Source of the DNA: Sphaerulina vaccinii
Lineage: Eukaryota > Ascomycota > Dothideomycetes > Mycosphaerellales > Mycosphaerellaceae
DNA: 64,000 nt
Assembly: GCA_022570795.1 (NCBI GenBank)
Contig: JAKUDP010000001.1
Coordinates: forward strand, 3,100,001 to 3,164,000
Reading direction: 5' to 3'
In this document: positions 28,292 through 40,249 of the stretch, piece after piece
Layout: each line of letters opens with the position of its first letter
How positions within the stretch are numbered: position 1 is the first letter of the stretch
The notes under the pieces: generated by a model
Seen by the model: the letters and a program-made list of their open reading frames with translations, nothing else
The model's database searches: none
What the model was told of the DNA's origin: nothing
Translations under genes and position numbers: made by a program

Positions 28292-29703
28292 ATGGCGAAC
28301 CATGCCAATTATGGAGCTCGGCTCGAATTCGTTGATTCAATCTTGGGTGACGGATTTGGCCTACAGGTACGTAATGCGCGATGGCATTCCGGCTGCTATT
28401 GACTCTGTTCCTCCAGAAATGAGTTGCGAAAATCACTCCTGTAGCATACGAGCCGGACTGTCCGTTCTCATACAATAACTTCGTCTATCAAGTCGAATTG
28501 CCTCCTGGCATTCAATTACGATTGAACTCAAAGTTGATCAAGAGCTCTGGAAAGCTTGGTTTCGAGCCAATCCCAGCAGATACTTCAACATTCATCTTGA
28601 GACTCACGAACGCGGGTACCATGGGCATGTGCCCGGATCATCGAGTTGAGAATGAAGTGGCTGCTATGCATATTGCTTCATCCTGCTTACGTTCTCTGGC
28701 GATAAGAAAGGTCATTCCTTCGATGTATCCGCATGCAACAGCGAGTCAGACACTCAGGGCTGGATGTTGCAAGAATTCATGCCTGGAGCTGAACTGTCTA
28801 GTGTCGTGAAGGAGCTTTCGCCTGCGAAGTTGACGAGCATACGAAAGCAAATCGCATCGATTTTCAATGCCTTACAAAAGGCTGAGCTGCCGTCGACTGT
28901 CACAGGATTTGGAGGTTTGTCGATCGACTCGACGGGAGAAGTTGTCTTGAGCGCTGCAACATTCGAGGGTGCTGGACCTTGGGACAGACATGAGGCTTAC
29001 TTCAGGGAGAACTTGAGCCATGCACTTGCTAGTGCGGATAAGAAGCCACACATCAATGGATGGCGCGACAACAAGCTTCGGGAACGACTTGACGCTTTCC
29101 TCAAGAATGGTCTGGCAGGTGTCTTTGGCAAACTGACATCGCCTGAGAGGAGAGTCCTTACGCACCGAGACCTTGGTTGTAAGTTGCTCAGGCAGAGTCA
29201 AATGATCTAAATGCTTACGTTCGTGTTCAGCGAATGGCAACATTCTCGTCGATGTCGCATCTGGCCAGGTCACAGCACTGCTTGATTTTGACACTTCCTG
29301 GGTCAGCCACCCATCCTTCGAATTCCTCCGCTCGTTCTACGGCCTTGGCGGCGGCTTCTGCGAGTGGGACCCTCACACTGACAACGAAGAAGAGGAGAGA
29401 GCACTGTCGGAAGCCAAATTGACTGGAGTCTTCCCATTACCTTTACCAGAGTCTCGCGGGAAGCTGGATTGGAAGCATGCGAAGGCTCGGGAGGATGCTT
29501 TGGCGAGCCTGGATGTCCTTCGTCCAAGTACAATGGCTGGATTCCAAGGCGTTGCGGATGTTGACGCTATGATTCAGAATGTTGTTCCTTGGCGCCTTTG
29601 CAATCCTCAGAGTCTGGCGCGACAATCAGATGAGCAGATTAGGCAGGTCAAGGCTGAGTGTGAGCAGAAGTTGGAGAAGATGCTGTGTCGCTTTGGGTAT
29701 TGA
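28292..29703 (+). pseudogene. APH-family aminoglycoside/choline-kinase-like phosphotransferase, frame broken
   Basis: Clear fungal APH-fold protein in pieces: MANHANYGARLEFVDSILGD, then CPFSYNNFVYQVELPPG, VENEVAAMHIASSCLR, GWMLQEFMPGAELSS, the catalytic loop LTHRDLG joined across a 57-nt GTAAGT...TCAG intron to SNGNILVD, and LLDFDTSWVSHPSFEFLRS. Catalytic Asp, metal-binding Asn and DFD are all present. Two breaks are seen. The first intron (GTACGT...CCAG) joins to AAA TGA, or needs a poor alternative site; and between VIPSMYP and ACNSESDTQG (about 28727-28735) the frame shifts by one base with no intron possible. Otherwise the coding quality is high, so decay is recent, or these are sequencing errors. 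Typical members run about 400-450 aa. Confidence 0.65.
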
Positions 29704-31297
29704 GCGAGGAGTGGACATATCGTCGCGTTGCTAGCATGAAAGTTGTTCTCGTGTTCGACTTAACTTCATCGTGTCTGTATCGGGTGAAGAGAGTGAATGT
29801 GCCTCACATTGAAGGGTCGTTGTTCCGCGCAGCACGTCTTCATCACTTCTTTTCGTCTTGTCTGAGCCATGTAACACTCAGTGAAGCACGGTCGAGCCAG
29901 ATGCACTGCTCTGGAGCTCAGCATTGCTGTGCCGCGCACGAGTGTGGCATTGTCGGTCAGTCCGAGGCGCGCTTCTGCGAGGACTCTGACCTCTGAGCTA
30001 GTCGTGCTGGCATTGATAGCTTTGGTACGCATAGACGGCTGTTCTGAGCGAATTATGTGAGGCTGTATGCAGAGTGGGAGTGTAGAGCAGTCACATTAGG
30101 ATATCGAACGGATGTAGTGCGTGTCGTGAGGATACCGAACGAATGTAGGCCTTCCAAAGATCCGTACCAAGATCTCAGCCTTAAGTTTATTGACAGTCAA
30201 ACTCTACTTCAGCCTCAGCTCACGTGGGCTGGCTGATCACGAAAGACGCTTGCGCAGCTTTTGGTTGATTTGATCTGGTTTCATCTCGTATTCCTGTTTT
30301 CTCACAGGTCAAGCTGCAGTCTTGCAGACGGAGAGCAGGCCGTACTCCGACACGTTCAGCAAGCTGCGGTCTGTAGACGCAAGTTTGCGCGATCGCACGA
30401 CCGCCTTGGTGGCGTTCATGTACGGATTGTTCGTTGGACTTACCACTTTCGGGTCGTACAACACCTTTGGTCGAGGAGCTGCCACGCAGGAACCATATCG
30501 GCGTTGCCGTATAGCTTTTTGAAGACAGTGAAGCTCAATGAGGTGTCGCTAGCGGGCACCTTGGATGACTTGCTGCGCGTATCGATGGACTTGGTTGGCT
30601 AGTAGATGTATAATCAACATATGTGCTTGGTTTCGGTACCGGCACTGCCAGAGATCTGTCCTGCGTCGTAAAGTCCCGAGATCTTCTCGGCGGATTGGTT
30701 GCAATACGACTACGAGCGTACGACACGTGCCCCTATTTCCAAACTGGTTTGGCATGGCATCAACCAGGGCCGGTGCCGATGGCCACCGCTTCAAAGTCTT
30801 TGTGCTGCGTGACCCGCGGGCATAAGCAGGCTTGATGCTGACCGACAGATTATTGGTGTTTCCAGGCTGGTGCCAAAAGGTAGGAACTAGGAAGTGTACG
30901 GCACCAGCTGAGAAGGCGGCCTCAAAGAGGATAGCAGACCATTCAGCTCTCCACGAGTCGTTGTGGTCGTTCCTTTGGTAGATCTCGCATGAAGGATGAC
31001 CACTTGGTCACCAAGACATGGCAAGACGATCCACTAGTGAGCAAGCTTTGCCCTTTCAAGTCGTCAGATGTCGTTCAGATCAAGTTGAAGGTTTCTTGCC
31101 GTCTCCTGGAGCTTCCCACAAAGCAGGTTATTCCACGCCAAGCGTCCGAGCTTTTGGAACATCTTTTACCCAACCAGGGCATGGTCGTGTTGTCAGCATG
31201 GCATACACCATGACAAGACTCTGTTGCCCTGGTCCGCGGTCGCCGCAATGGTTTTATGTGCGATGTCTCCCCGTGCTTTTGCGGTCACACATCAATC
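29704..31297. other. gene-poor interval
   Basis: About 1.6 kb. A plus-strand frame at 30300-30522 encodes a helix-like segment (TALVAFMYGLFVGLTTFGSY) right after a good TCACAG acceptor at about 30307, but no upstream exon or ATG fits. It may be a gene remnant. Other frames (30549-30835) are mixed on both strands. No gene called. Confidence 0.35.
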
Positions 31298-32195
31298 ATG
31301 CCGGACCTCGAGATATCTGGCCATGACTTGATGGCATTGCTCAAGAGCTTCAATCCAGGTCAATTGCTCAATGCCAGAAATGCCATTGATAACTTACTCA
31401 CCCCGGATGCTCTTCGGCAGGCAAATCAGCAGCTGTCACCCCTCCTCGGGCTGCCTCGAAATATCATAGAGCGCATCGTCGGATATGCTGTATCGTATGA
31501 TCGAGAACTAGACGATTCGGCCAAAGCGCCTGGCCTGCTGCAGACTTGCCATGCTCTTCGACTGGCAGCCTCCAAGGCCTACTTCAGTCGAAACACATTC
31601 AAAAGGAAACGGAGCTTTCGAGAAGAGGAGCTAGAGAGATGGGCGAAGGTGCGAGTCGGCGAGAACAGGAGATATCTTGGAAGAGTCCGTCTGGGATCGC
31701 CACTGCACTGCAACAATGACGAAGCCGAAGAGGAGGCAAGGAAGCTGGAGAACAGATGCTCCCTACCCATCGGCAGTGTATGGTGTCTATCCGAGGACGA
31801 CTTTGAGAACGACTACCGGTGGTGGGTCAATGGTCTAGGAGAGACGGAGAGGTTCGACGAGCAAGACGCTTGTTCTGGACATTACGCCAAAGCAGTTGCA
31901 CCTTCCGAAACAGGTCGGTCTGCAAGACAGAGTGCCTCCTGGTACTGCTCATCTTGGGCCAAGAAACAGGAAATGGACTACTTCACTTTGCCTGGAGGAC
32001 TTCCCACGCCCGAGTCAAGACCCAGTCTCTCCGGCTCGCGGTGAGCTAGCTGTTGCGTTCGCATATGCCTGCGTACCAGGGACGTTCGGCCAGGCTCGCC
32101 GTTGTCGAGATTGGAGTCTCGGAAAGCATGAGCAGAGGATCGCTCAAACACGGCGCGAGATTATGACCCGACTATGGTCGAAACGGCTAAGGTAG
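31298..32195 (+). pseudogene. F-box-like / 2EXR-type protein with one apparent frameshift
   Basis: From ATG 31298 (MPDLEISGHDLMALLKSF) the frame encodes LGLPRNIIERIVGYAVSYD and LLQTCHALRLAASKAYFSR, the F-box-like domain with its trailing helix, then a coherent body to about WWVNGLGETERFDEQD (31870). From there the coding character moves by one base into the frame ending at TAG 32195 (LVLDITPKQLHLPKQVGLQD ... IAQTRREIMTRLWSKRLR). The original frame runs to a stop at 32044 with poor composition. The only in-frame intron would be 40 nt with a GTCAAT donor. I therefore describe one gene with a single-base frameshift near 31870, real or a sequence error; about 298 aa if read through. Confidence 0.55.
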
Positions 32196-32742
32196 CAGAG
32201 ACCTCAGCTCTGTCAGCACACTCAGTGTCTTTGATCTGGATCCTCAGCGTTTCGAAGTTTAGCACATCATAGTTGGCTGTAAAGTACTGTGGGAAACCAC
32301 GCATCTGACTGTTAGTTGTGAGTGTATTGGAGCGGCGATGCTGTGGACCAGAGTAGTAAGGACGACCTCAGGACTACTGGAGAGTCGAGGAAAGGGGAAT
32401 GCACGAGTCCGGATACTGTAGAATATGTATAACCAACATCCTGTACTATAGTCAGCACTGCTGGCTGGTTGAACATCACGAATCTCTTTCCAGCAGCCAC
32501 GTGTCTTGAGCACATCAGCAGTGACTTCTTGACTAGAACAGTGAAATTGGTTGAAGCCACGCTATGACGACCTGCTGCACCCCACCCACCACCTGACATC
32601 TGGATGACCCTGAGCGAGCTCTCCCAAGAATCCCGAATCCAGCCTAATCAATAAACTTGCTCCTACAGCCACCTGATCGCCGAGGAGTACAGAGTGTCAC
32701 AAAGACGTAGCTATTCGCTTAGCTGCGCCAACACCAGAAAAC
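32196..32742. promoter_or_regulatory. upstream region of SEY1
   Basis: Tandem gap between the F-box-like gene and SEY1. It presumably holds the SEY1 promoter and 5' UTR. Minus-strand frames here are shadows. No motif recognised. Confidence 0.35.
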
Positions 32743-35420
32743 ATGTTGTCTCCCGAGCGACCCAGCAATCCTCGAGCGATAACGTCGCCAACCACCATGA
32801 ACGGCCACTTTGCGCAAGTCGACAGCGACCTGTCGAAGAACGACTTCCAGCATGGCGTCCAGATTATCAACTCTGACAAGGAGTTCAATGCAAACCTGGG
32901 CCAGTACCTATCACTCGAGGGCATCACGAAAGCGGGCTTCAACTACCATCTCATCTCTGTCTTTGGCAGTCAGAGTACAGGAAAAAGCACACTGCTCAAT
33001 GCCTTATTCGGCACGCAATTCGGTGTGATGAACGAGCAGCAACGGCAGCAGACCACGAAAGGAATATGGATGTCCAAGAACAAGAAAGAGCTGGCAGCAG
33101 GCGACGGGAAGGCCATGGCAGCCAACATTTTGGTCATGGATGTCGAGGGTACAGATGGCAGAGAGCGAGGAGAGGATCAGGACTTTGAGCGCAAGAGTGC
33201 GTTGTTCGCGTTGGCAACTAGTGAGGTGCTCATTGTGAACATCTGGGAACATCAGGTCGGACTGTATCAGGGAGCCAACATGGGTCTTTTGAAGACAGTC
33301 TTTGAGGTGAACCTTCAGCTCTTCTTGAAAGACTCGAAGAGTGTTGCGCGGACATTACTCTTCTTCGTAATTCGAGATCACTTAGGAACCACACCACTTG
33401 AGAACCTTAAAAACACACTCCTCCAGGACTTGTCGAGGATATGGGCCTCGTTGTCAAAGCCACCTGGGTTGGAGAAGAGCCAGATTGAGGACTACTTCGA
33501 CTTCGCGTTTGTTGCCCTGCCGCACAAGATTCTCATGCCGGAGAAGTTCGAGCAAGAAGTCGCAAGACTGGGTACGAGGTTTCGAGAAGGGTTCAAGGAT
33601 CCCAAGAGAGCTGGTCTGGTCGACAACGAACCTATACTACTACCTGAATACCATCGACGCATCCCGGCAGATGGCTTTCCTATGTACGCCTCCGGTGTGT
33701 GGGAACAGATTGACAGCAACAAGGACCTGGACCTGCCGACACAGCAAGAGCTCCTTGCGCAATTCCGTTGCGATGAGATCTCAAAGGAGGTCCTTATACC
33801 ATTCGACGCAGTGATTGCGCCACTTGAAGAACTTCAAAACAGCGCAGTAGCAGCAGGAAAACCATCAGTGATCGCAGAACTCGGTCTTAAGCTCATCTCG
33901 GCAAGGAAGCTTGTGCTTGGCAGCTTTGTTGAGGAAGCTAGCAGGTACCACAAGGGTGTCTTCAAGAGAAAGCAGGCCGAGCTGGAGACGAAAGTGGATG
34001 GTAGGCTGAAGGCGCTCTTCGTAGGCCAGCTCAGCGCCGCACATAAGTCAGGTGTACACGACTTCTCTGAGGCTGTCTCCACAGCTGTCAAAGCTGGCCA
34101 GAAGAAGGGCTCGAACTACGACTTCCACCAGATCGTCACGTCTGAGAAGCAGAAAGCGTTGGACCGGTTTGAAAGTCATGCGAGAGCATCACTCGTAGAA
34201 GGCACATCCTGGAGTGACTACAAGCAGCAATTGACCTTATACCGCAAGGACCTGAATGAAGTGAGCGCACGCCTGAGACAAGATGAGATGAGACGACTGG
34301 CAACAAGAAGTGAAAGATGGGTACGAAGTAAGCTCAGTGAGAGTGTCGGCGTGGAGTTCAACAAGCTTGGCTCTGGTCGCGCAGGCTCTGGAGCACCAGC
34401 AGAAGGCGAGAAGCCGCACGAGAAGGACCTCTGGGATCGCATCTGGAATGTCTTCACCGATACTGTATCACACGCTGAGACAAGATTCACCGAAAGAGCA
34501 CGCAGTCTCGATGCTAGTCCCGACGAAGTCGAAGTCGGCTTGTGGCGTCTTCGCCGGAAGTCGTGGGGTGCACTGCGAGACAAGATTGAGGAGGAGCTTA
34601 TGGAAGGTAATCTTCTCCTGAAGCTTCGCGAGAACTTCGAAGACAAGTTCCGATACGACGACGAGGGAGTTCCGAGAATATGGCGACCGACCGATGACAT
34701 CGAGAGCATGTACACAAAGGCTCGAGAAAGCACGTTAACGCTGATACCACTCCTTGCGAGATTCAAGCTATCGCGTACATCTGCTGCACCACCACTGGAT
34801 GCATGGATTGGCGAGCCGCCGAGCACTGTCACCTCCGCTGATGAGGAAGATCTCAACCCGATTGGAGGTGTTGATGAAGATGAAGGCAAGACTCTGGAAG
34901 AAGAGATGACAGTCATTAGTGATGCGAAGCAACAGGACCTGTCAACACGCTTCAAGAAGACCGCAGATGGCGTTTACGTCGAAGCCAAACGTAGCGCGAT
35001 TGGTGGCATCACCCAAGTGCCGCTATACTTCTATGGCCTACTTCTAGCACTTGGCTGGAACGAGATCGTAGCAGGTGAGCAACAAACGAGCTACGACGTA
35101 CCTGTGTATAAGCTAACACAATCACAGTGCTCCGCAACCCAGTCTACTTCATCTTCCTAATCCTCCTCGCCGTAGGCGCCTACGTCACTTATACACTCAA
35201 CCTCTGGGGTCCAATGCTCCGAATGACCAACGCTGCAAGTGCGCAAGGTCTCGATATCTTCAAAGAGAAGTTGAGAGATTTCTTAGAGAACTCCGAAACT
35301 GGAAGACAAGCTATTGGTATGAGTGCTAAAGCTGGAGCACCTATCAATCTCGATACTCTTAATACCGATTGCACTAAAAATGCTGGAGCCTCCAGGGAAG
35401 AGGAGATTGATGAGATATAG
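32743..35420 (+). CDS. SEY1: SEY1, dynamin-like GTPase for ER membrane fusion
   Basis: Exons 32743-35074 and 35128-35420 (intron GTGAGC...CACAG); 874 aa, close to other fungal Sey1. It mediates homotypic fusion of ER tubules and keeps the reticular network, equivalent to atlastin/RHD3. Seen: G1 P-loop GSQSTGKST (about residues 75-83), switch TTKGIWM, G3 DVEGTDGRERGEDQDFERK, G4 FVIRDHLGTTP (RD variant of RHD3/Sey1). Then comes the long helical bundle, and near the C-terminus a hydrophobic hairpin split by the intron (PLYFYGLLLALGWNEIVAV / LRNPVYFIFLILLAVGAYVT) followed by a cytosolic amphipathic tail. The Met at 32797 (MNGHFAQVDSDL) matches the usual fungal N-terminus and may be the true start. 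Confidence 0.95.
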
Positions 35421-35752
35421 AGCTGCATGTTGATGAAGAGGAAGTCTGGAATTGGATGTGGTTATATTGCATAGCGGGAAACGGAACAACAATAGCATGT
35501 CGATACCTACCTTCACTTCCAACCACTCTTCTTACCTGAGCATAAAAACCCCGAACACGACACAATCAAAACATTGAGAGAGATCTTCAGTATTCAGCTC
35601 AGCATCGATGTGCTTGAGCGGTGTTCGATACTATCCTATTCTACCTGCGATAGTCATGTACTGGATGCCCACAACGACCTTTGAACTACAGGAAACGACA
35701 CATACTCGACTCTGCTCCATATTCTGCCCACCGAGAAGACCAGTCTATTGTT
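35421..35752. other. convergent 3' intergenic region
   Basis: Between the SEY1 stop and the MFS gene stop. Presumed 3' UTRs; nothing else recognised. Confidence 0.4.
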
Positions 35753-37486
35753 TCATGAGCCTCGCTCATTGGCCGTATAGCTGTCATGAAGCGCGAACTT
35801 GCTCCAGCCTCTAACTTTCTTCCCAAAGAAGTAAAACACGATATGGCCGGGCACAAGAAGTGCGCACACGATGCCGATGGAGCTGATTGCCTACACACAG
35901 TCAGTAACTTAGCGATAACGTTCGATTAGCCAGAGAAGAGATCCAACTCACCCATGGCATGCCAAGTTTGTTGCGAAGCATACTCGACATCATCGGCGCC
36001 GCAGAACCAATTGTGTATCGCACGAACGCACATGCAGCCAGTGCGCTGTTCGAGTGCGACACGTAGAGGTCCTGGATGTACACAGTGGCCGTGACCCATA
36101 CCATGTACATACCACAACCGAAGACGACCTCGGAGAAGCCTTGAACGCCCCATGGGATGCTTCGGGAACATGTCCATGCGAACATGAGCAGTCCGATCGA
36201 TAGAAGTGACATGCCAGCAATCTAGCTCTGTTAGCTGTGACAGTGTAAGGTCGGCATGTGAGAAGACTCACCATTGGAGGTAGTCTAGTCTCCGGAGCAA
36301 TTGGAAGCTCTCTGACGAGCCTCTTCTGAAATCTCAGCTTCGTGTCGATGATCACAATGACACAGCCCAGCAAGAAGCCCGGAATGGTGAGAGCAAGAGC
36401 ACAGTATATACTGGACCCCACGCTCTCATGCAGTAAGCGAAAGGAACTTCAGAGTACGTCAAGCTCTGAACAATGTAGTCCAGAGTAAATGCTGTCGTTA
36501 CAACGATGAGTACTGGCTCCTGGACCAGCATTTTCCAGGGCTTGACGAGATAGTTGGACAACTTCACAGGAAGTTCTTCGCCGCGTGCATGGAGAGACCA
36601 GTCACCGGTAGCCAGGCGGAGTCGACGAGACTTTGTCTGCAGTATGGCACATCCGAGAGTTTCTGGTAAAAAGACCATTGCTATAATCAGCGGAAATGTG
36701 ATGCCGTTGATCAAATATAAAGTCCAGCGCCAGTTGAGGCCATGGTAGAGCATACAAGCAGCCACAGTAGGACCAAGGGAGCCTCCGATAAATGCAGCCG
36801 TCGCGAAGAGTTGATAGCCGATGGACCTGCCCACTGGTCCATACAAATCGACGAAGATTCCAGGAGGTATAACGTACGCAGCACTACCGCATGCAGCTGC
36901 CATGAATCTGCACATCAGCAGAGCCTGAACGTTGTTGACATAGGTCGTGAAGGTACAGAAGAGCACGAAGCCGCTCATGCCAATGACGAGTGGTCTCTTT
37001 CGCCCATAGTACTCAGATGCTGGACCGAAGAAGACTGGACCCAACGCTAAACCAAAGATGTACGCAGTCAATGTCGACTGCATTCGTTCTGGATCACTCT
37101 GCTTGAACTCTTCTGCAACGACCTCCAGCATCGCGCTGAATACGCTCACTGCCATGGACACGGTGAAGTTCATCAAGCTGATGACGATGCTGATGGACAC
37201 CTGCTTTGCGTCAGCAGCGATCAAACATATTGGAGCAATTGATCCATACCTTCTGAAAGACTGTGAAGTTCCTTGGATTATGCTTGTCATCCGCACCTGC
37301 CCAGCTGACGAGACTGGAGTTGGACTGAACGGAAGATGCCGTCTCAACATATCTCTCAGCCTTGGGGAGCTCTCCGTAGTCGGTGGCTTTCTCCTTGAGC
37401 TGCTGAGACCTGATCTCATCGAAAGATTTGTCATCGCAATGGGTGATCGTGAGGTCGCTGTCGCTTTCTTGTTGAAGTGGAGCCAT
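35753..37486 (-). pseudogene. MFS multidrug-type (DHA1) transporter with one apparent frame break
   Basis: Five coding blocks on the minus strand: 37486-37250, 37200 to about 36421, about 36421-36272, 36221-35952 and 35890-35753. Their introns are canonical (GTATGG, GTGAGT, GTGAGT donors). Exon 1 encodes the cytoplasmic N-terminus with WAGADDKHNPRNF, the DHA1 hallmark before TM1. Later motifs are FGPASEYYGRKRPLVIG (loop 2-3), MCRFMAAACGSAAYVIPPG and YHGLNWRWTLYLINGI. At about 36421 the frame must jump from SEVPFAYCMRAWG to VGSSIYCALALTIPGFLLG. A 47-nt intron with a GTTCAG donor and GCTTAC branch would restore frame but deletes part of a TM loop. Read-through length is about 530 aa, normal for DHA1. 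Intact gene with odd splice, sequencing error, or young pseudogene all remain open. Confidence 0.6.
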
Positions 37487-38672
37487 GTTGTCATTGACTT
37501 GTGCTGGTTGTTTTGCTTGATGTAAGGAGATGCACCTTGGAACTAGAGAAGCAGTAGCAGATGGCTTGCTTTACATCTTACTCGGCCTCTTCCCTGGTCT
37601 GTAGAAGCCGGCCGTATTGGCTTCACAAGCACCAGAAAACAAGTACATATGTTCATGATCGCCCGCGGAGTCGCGCATCCTGCCCATCGCCAGCACATCG
37701 CCAATGCTGATGACAAACGAGACATCCAATGCTCGCCTCTGGTATCATTAGATGTACCCTACTGGCGGTTGTGCCTACCACGTAAAGCTTCAGTTCCTGG
37801 CAAACATAGCCGGGTAGAGTTGACTGATGGCAATGGCTATGGGAGATGGCCGATGTCTGTCACGAAGGGTATAATGCCTCTTTCTTCGCGCATCAAGAGC
37901 ACGTTCTCTATTCGATGCTACTGTCTGGCGCCAAATGCTATTTCCCGTCTCAGATATGCGGCCACCTGCAGATGCTGAAGTGTCGAAGCACAAGCACACG
38001 TTACGCAGATCAGCTGTTCGTGTTGCCGGAACGTTCTATCCAGATGTACAGTGTGCGACTGAGGTCGATGTGCTCGCGATGTCGTTCTCGGCTTGCCGGA
38101 CTCTCGGTACGATGGTTACAACGGGACTGATCGCAAGCTGTAAGCAGGAACATCATGCTTCCCTCTTAGTGAGTATGTGCCGGCAATGATCAGTCTCTCG
38201 GTCCCTCTGCTTGATTTGTCAGTACTAGGAAGTGTTGCACGCGGATGAAACGCAATCATTGCACAGCAAACGCTGCTGCTGTGTAAACATCGCTCTTAAG
38301 GGTCATCGCTGGTAAAGTCCGAGCTGTATTGGTCTCCATATCATGGTCGGCGGCTTATACCGGAGTCTGTTTCGTCCCGTCCGAGTCTACGAGTTTCGAG
38401 TTGTCCCTTTCCTGACATATCTTGCTCCATGGTCATACCTCTGCGCTCATACTGAATTATGGCACTGGAGGTACTTCATACTGAACACGCCTGTAGCGTG
38501 GTGTGCGAAGGAACTCGCTGCTTCGTGATCATTCCGGAGGAGCCACTTTCTGTACTTCGACGTCGCTTTCCTGTGCTGGTGTTCCAGGTCTCAGGTATCA
38601 ATGGATCCTGCACTCACGTTAGTCTAGGGATCTCCTTAACGATAGTGTAGAGCGTAGAGCGCCAAACGCACC
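37487..38672. other. gene-free interval of about 1.2 kb
   Basis: Upstream of the MFS gene. Several short plus-strand frames (37649-38189, 38343-38650) have no coherent coding signal or splice structure. Nothing supported. Confidence 0.4.
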
Positions 38673-39173
38673 TTACTCAGATGTGTCAGTAAGACTTGCA
38701 GACTTCTTAGTCTCGACTCCTGCTTCACCTGCCTCGCCTGCCTCAAGGCTCTCGCCCGCTGATGCATCCACATCCCCGCTGACCACTGAGTGACGCGAGT
38801 CTTCCAGAAAATGCGCCCTTGCCGCTCGCGTATCGCAGAGAAGAGCTCCCAGCAGCATGCCTCCGTATCCCAACGCTGTGATACTCGTCAAGTACCCTCG
38901 AGGGGCTGGCCGCCCGCCTAATATCAGGAAAAGTGCAACACAAAGCACTCCCGTAATGGCGGATGCGATGACGACGTGACCACCTCGTCTCTCATTTAGC
39001 TGCTGCCAGTAAGTCGCGAAGAGGTTGATGGACGCCATGGCCATGGAGAGCTTGAAGAACGGGTTTCCGAGGGATGAATGGACCTTATACGTGTGAGTGG
39101 CATAGTCGAGGATCGCCACGAAGGGCAGTGATGCGCCGAGCGGCAGCAGGCACGCTTTTGGTACTGATGGCAT
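38673..39173 (-). CDS. small four-TM membrane protein
   Basis: A 166-aa intronless frame. Four hydrophobic segments are visible: ACLLPLGASLPFVAILDYA, FKLSMAMASINLFATYW, VIASAITGVLCVALFLILG and TSITALGYGGMLLGALLC. A hydrophilic C-terminal tail rich in Glu/Ala/Gly (GESLEAGEAGEAGVETKKS) follows. The first segment is not followed by a signal-peptidase-like site, so it is read as a membrane anchor. No family recognised. A TTG/ATT trinucleotide run (about 39219-39243) lies just upstream of the start. Confidence 0.6.
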   Translation of the reverse strand: MPSVPKACLLPLGASLPFVAILDYATHTYKVHSSLGNPFFKLSMAMASINLFATYWQQLNERRGGHVVIASAITGVLCVALFLILGGRPAPRGYLTSITALGYGGMLLGALLCDTRAARAHFLEDSRHSVVSGDVDASAGESLEAGEAGEAGVETKKSASLTDTSE

Positions 39174-39400
39174 TGTCAGTTGATTGCGGTGGCGGTGTGG
39201 TGTGTTTTGAAGAAGTTGTTATTGTTATTGTTGTTGTTGTTGTGAAGTTGAAGGTGAGCTTTCGCGAGAGAAGCTCCCGACGCCATTATTCTACACAGGC
39301 AGGTGCGAACATTCGCCACCCCTCTTTCCTGTGCTATCTTCACTTCTTTTCATTTCTACATCTCCTCCGCGTAACTCCTTCGCACCTTCACATTGCCACC

Positions 39401-40249
39401 TCAGACCGCAAATCGTGTGCTGCCCATAAGACTCACACCCAAGCATCTCGAAATTTTCGGGATGACTTTGCGAGAGAATCGAGCAGCCCAATTCCTCGAT
39501 TCTCTCGCATTCACATCCCACTCCCCCGACGGCAATAGCTCCAGTAGGTTCAGCGCAGACTTCTTGAACTGACACTTCTCCCCGTAGATCACTCCATCAA
39601 CGGTCCTTTCTCTTCCTTCGGCTTCCGCTTTGTCCAACTTAGCTTGTACAGCTCTTGCCCAAGGCATCAGTGCCCCGGCCAAGATTGATGAGCCGGTGCC
39701 GGCCATTTCTTGCGGGATGTTCGTGATGCGAATAGTCAGGCGCTCAAGTCCATCAGCTGGGATCAGTCGTTGGGTCAGAACGGAGAGCGTTGTGGTGCCA
39801 CGGATAAACTGTTGGAGCTGTTCAGTACATGTCGCCCCAGATCCAGATGATCGGTCCCAGGTGATCTCGAGGTCTTTGACACATGAGAAGTCAAAATCCC
39901 GGGGGATGCCTTGTTCCCATTCGTTAAGATTGACTTGGAAGCGGCCGTTATCGAATGAAGAGAATTCTTTGTGGATCTGCTTGTTGGCCACGGGAAGATT
40001 GAACTCGCGGTCGGTCGGAAGAATCCCAAGCTGGCGGCGGCAGCAAACGAGAGCGTACTCATAGATCTGGTTGCGCAGCTCACCAGGGAGGTCGTCCCAC
40101 CCGGTTCGACTCTGCAGTGGCGACTTTTCTGATACATCTGCGGCCATGTCGAGAATCTTGCTTTTAGTGGTAGAGCCTGAGCCCAAAGACTTCTGTCCTG
40201 GCTGTTGGGTACGTTTCTTGCAGATTTTGTGCTGCGCGGCTTTTGCCAT
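39401..40249 (-). CDS. F-box-like / 2EXR-type protein
   Basis: 282 aa, intronless. After a basic N-terminus, residues about 50-75 read GWDDLPGELRNQIYEYALVC, the fungal F-box-like motif, followed by LPVANKQIHKEF. The remainder is compact, with RLTIRITNIP and two helices. It is an intact, shorter relative of the F-box-like proteins at 5117-6412 and 31298-32195. Sequence identity between the three is low outside the motif, so they are separate family members rather than a local tandem array. Function unknown. Confidence 0.7.
   Translation of the reverse strand: MAKAAQHKICKKRTQQPGQKSLGSGSTTKSKILDMAADVSEKSPLQSRTGWDDLPGELRNQIYEYALVCCRRQLGILPTDREFNLPVANKQIHKEFSSFDNGRFQVNLNEWEQGIPRDFDFSCVKDLEITWDRSSGSGATCTEQLQQFIRGTTTLSVLTQRLIPADGLERLTIRITNIPQEMAGTGSSILAGALMPWARAVQAKLDKAEAEGRERTVDGVIYGEKCQFKKSALNLLELLPSGEWDVNARESRNWAARFSRKVIPKISRCLGVSLMGSTRFAV

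Noticed and set aside
37649..38189. Overlapping plus-strand ORFs in the 1.2-kb gap
   Set aside because: Frames are mutually exclusive, with Cys/Arg-rich random composition and no splice support.
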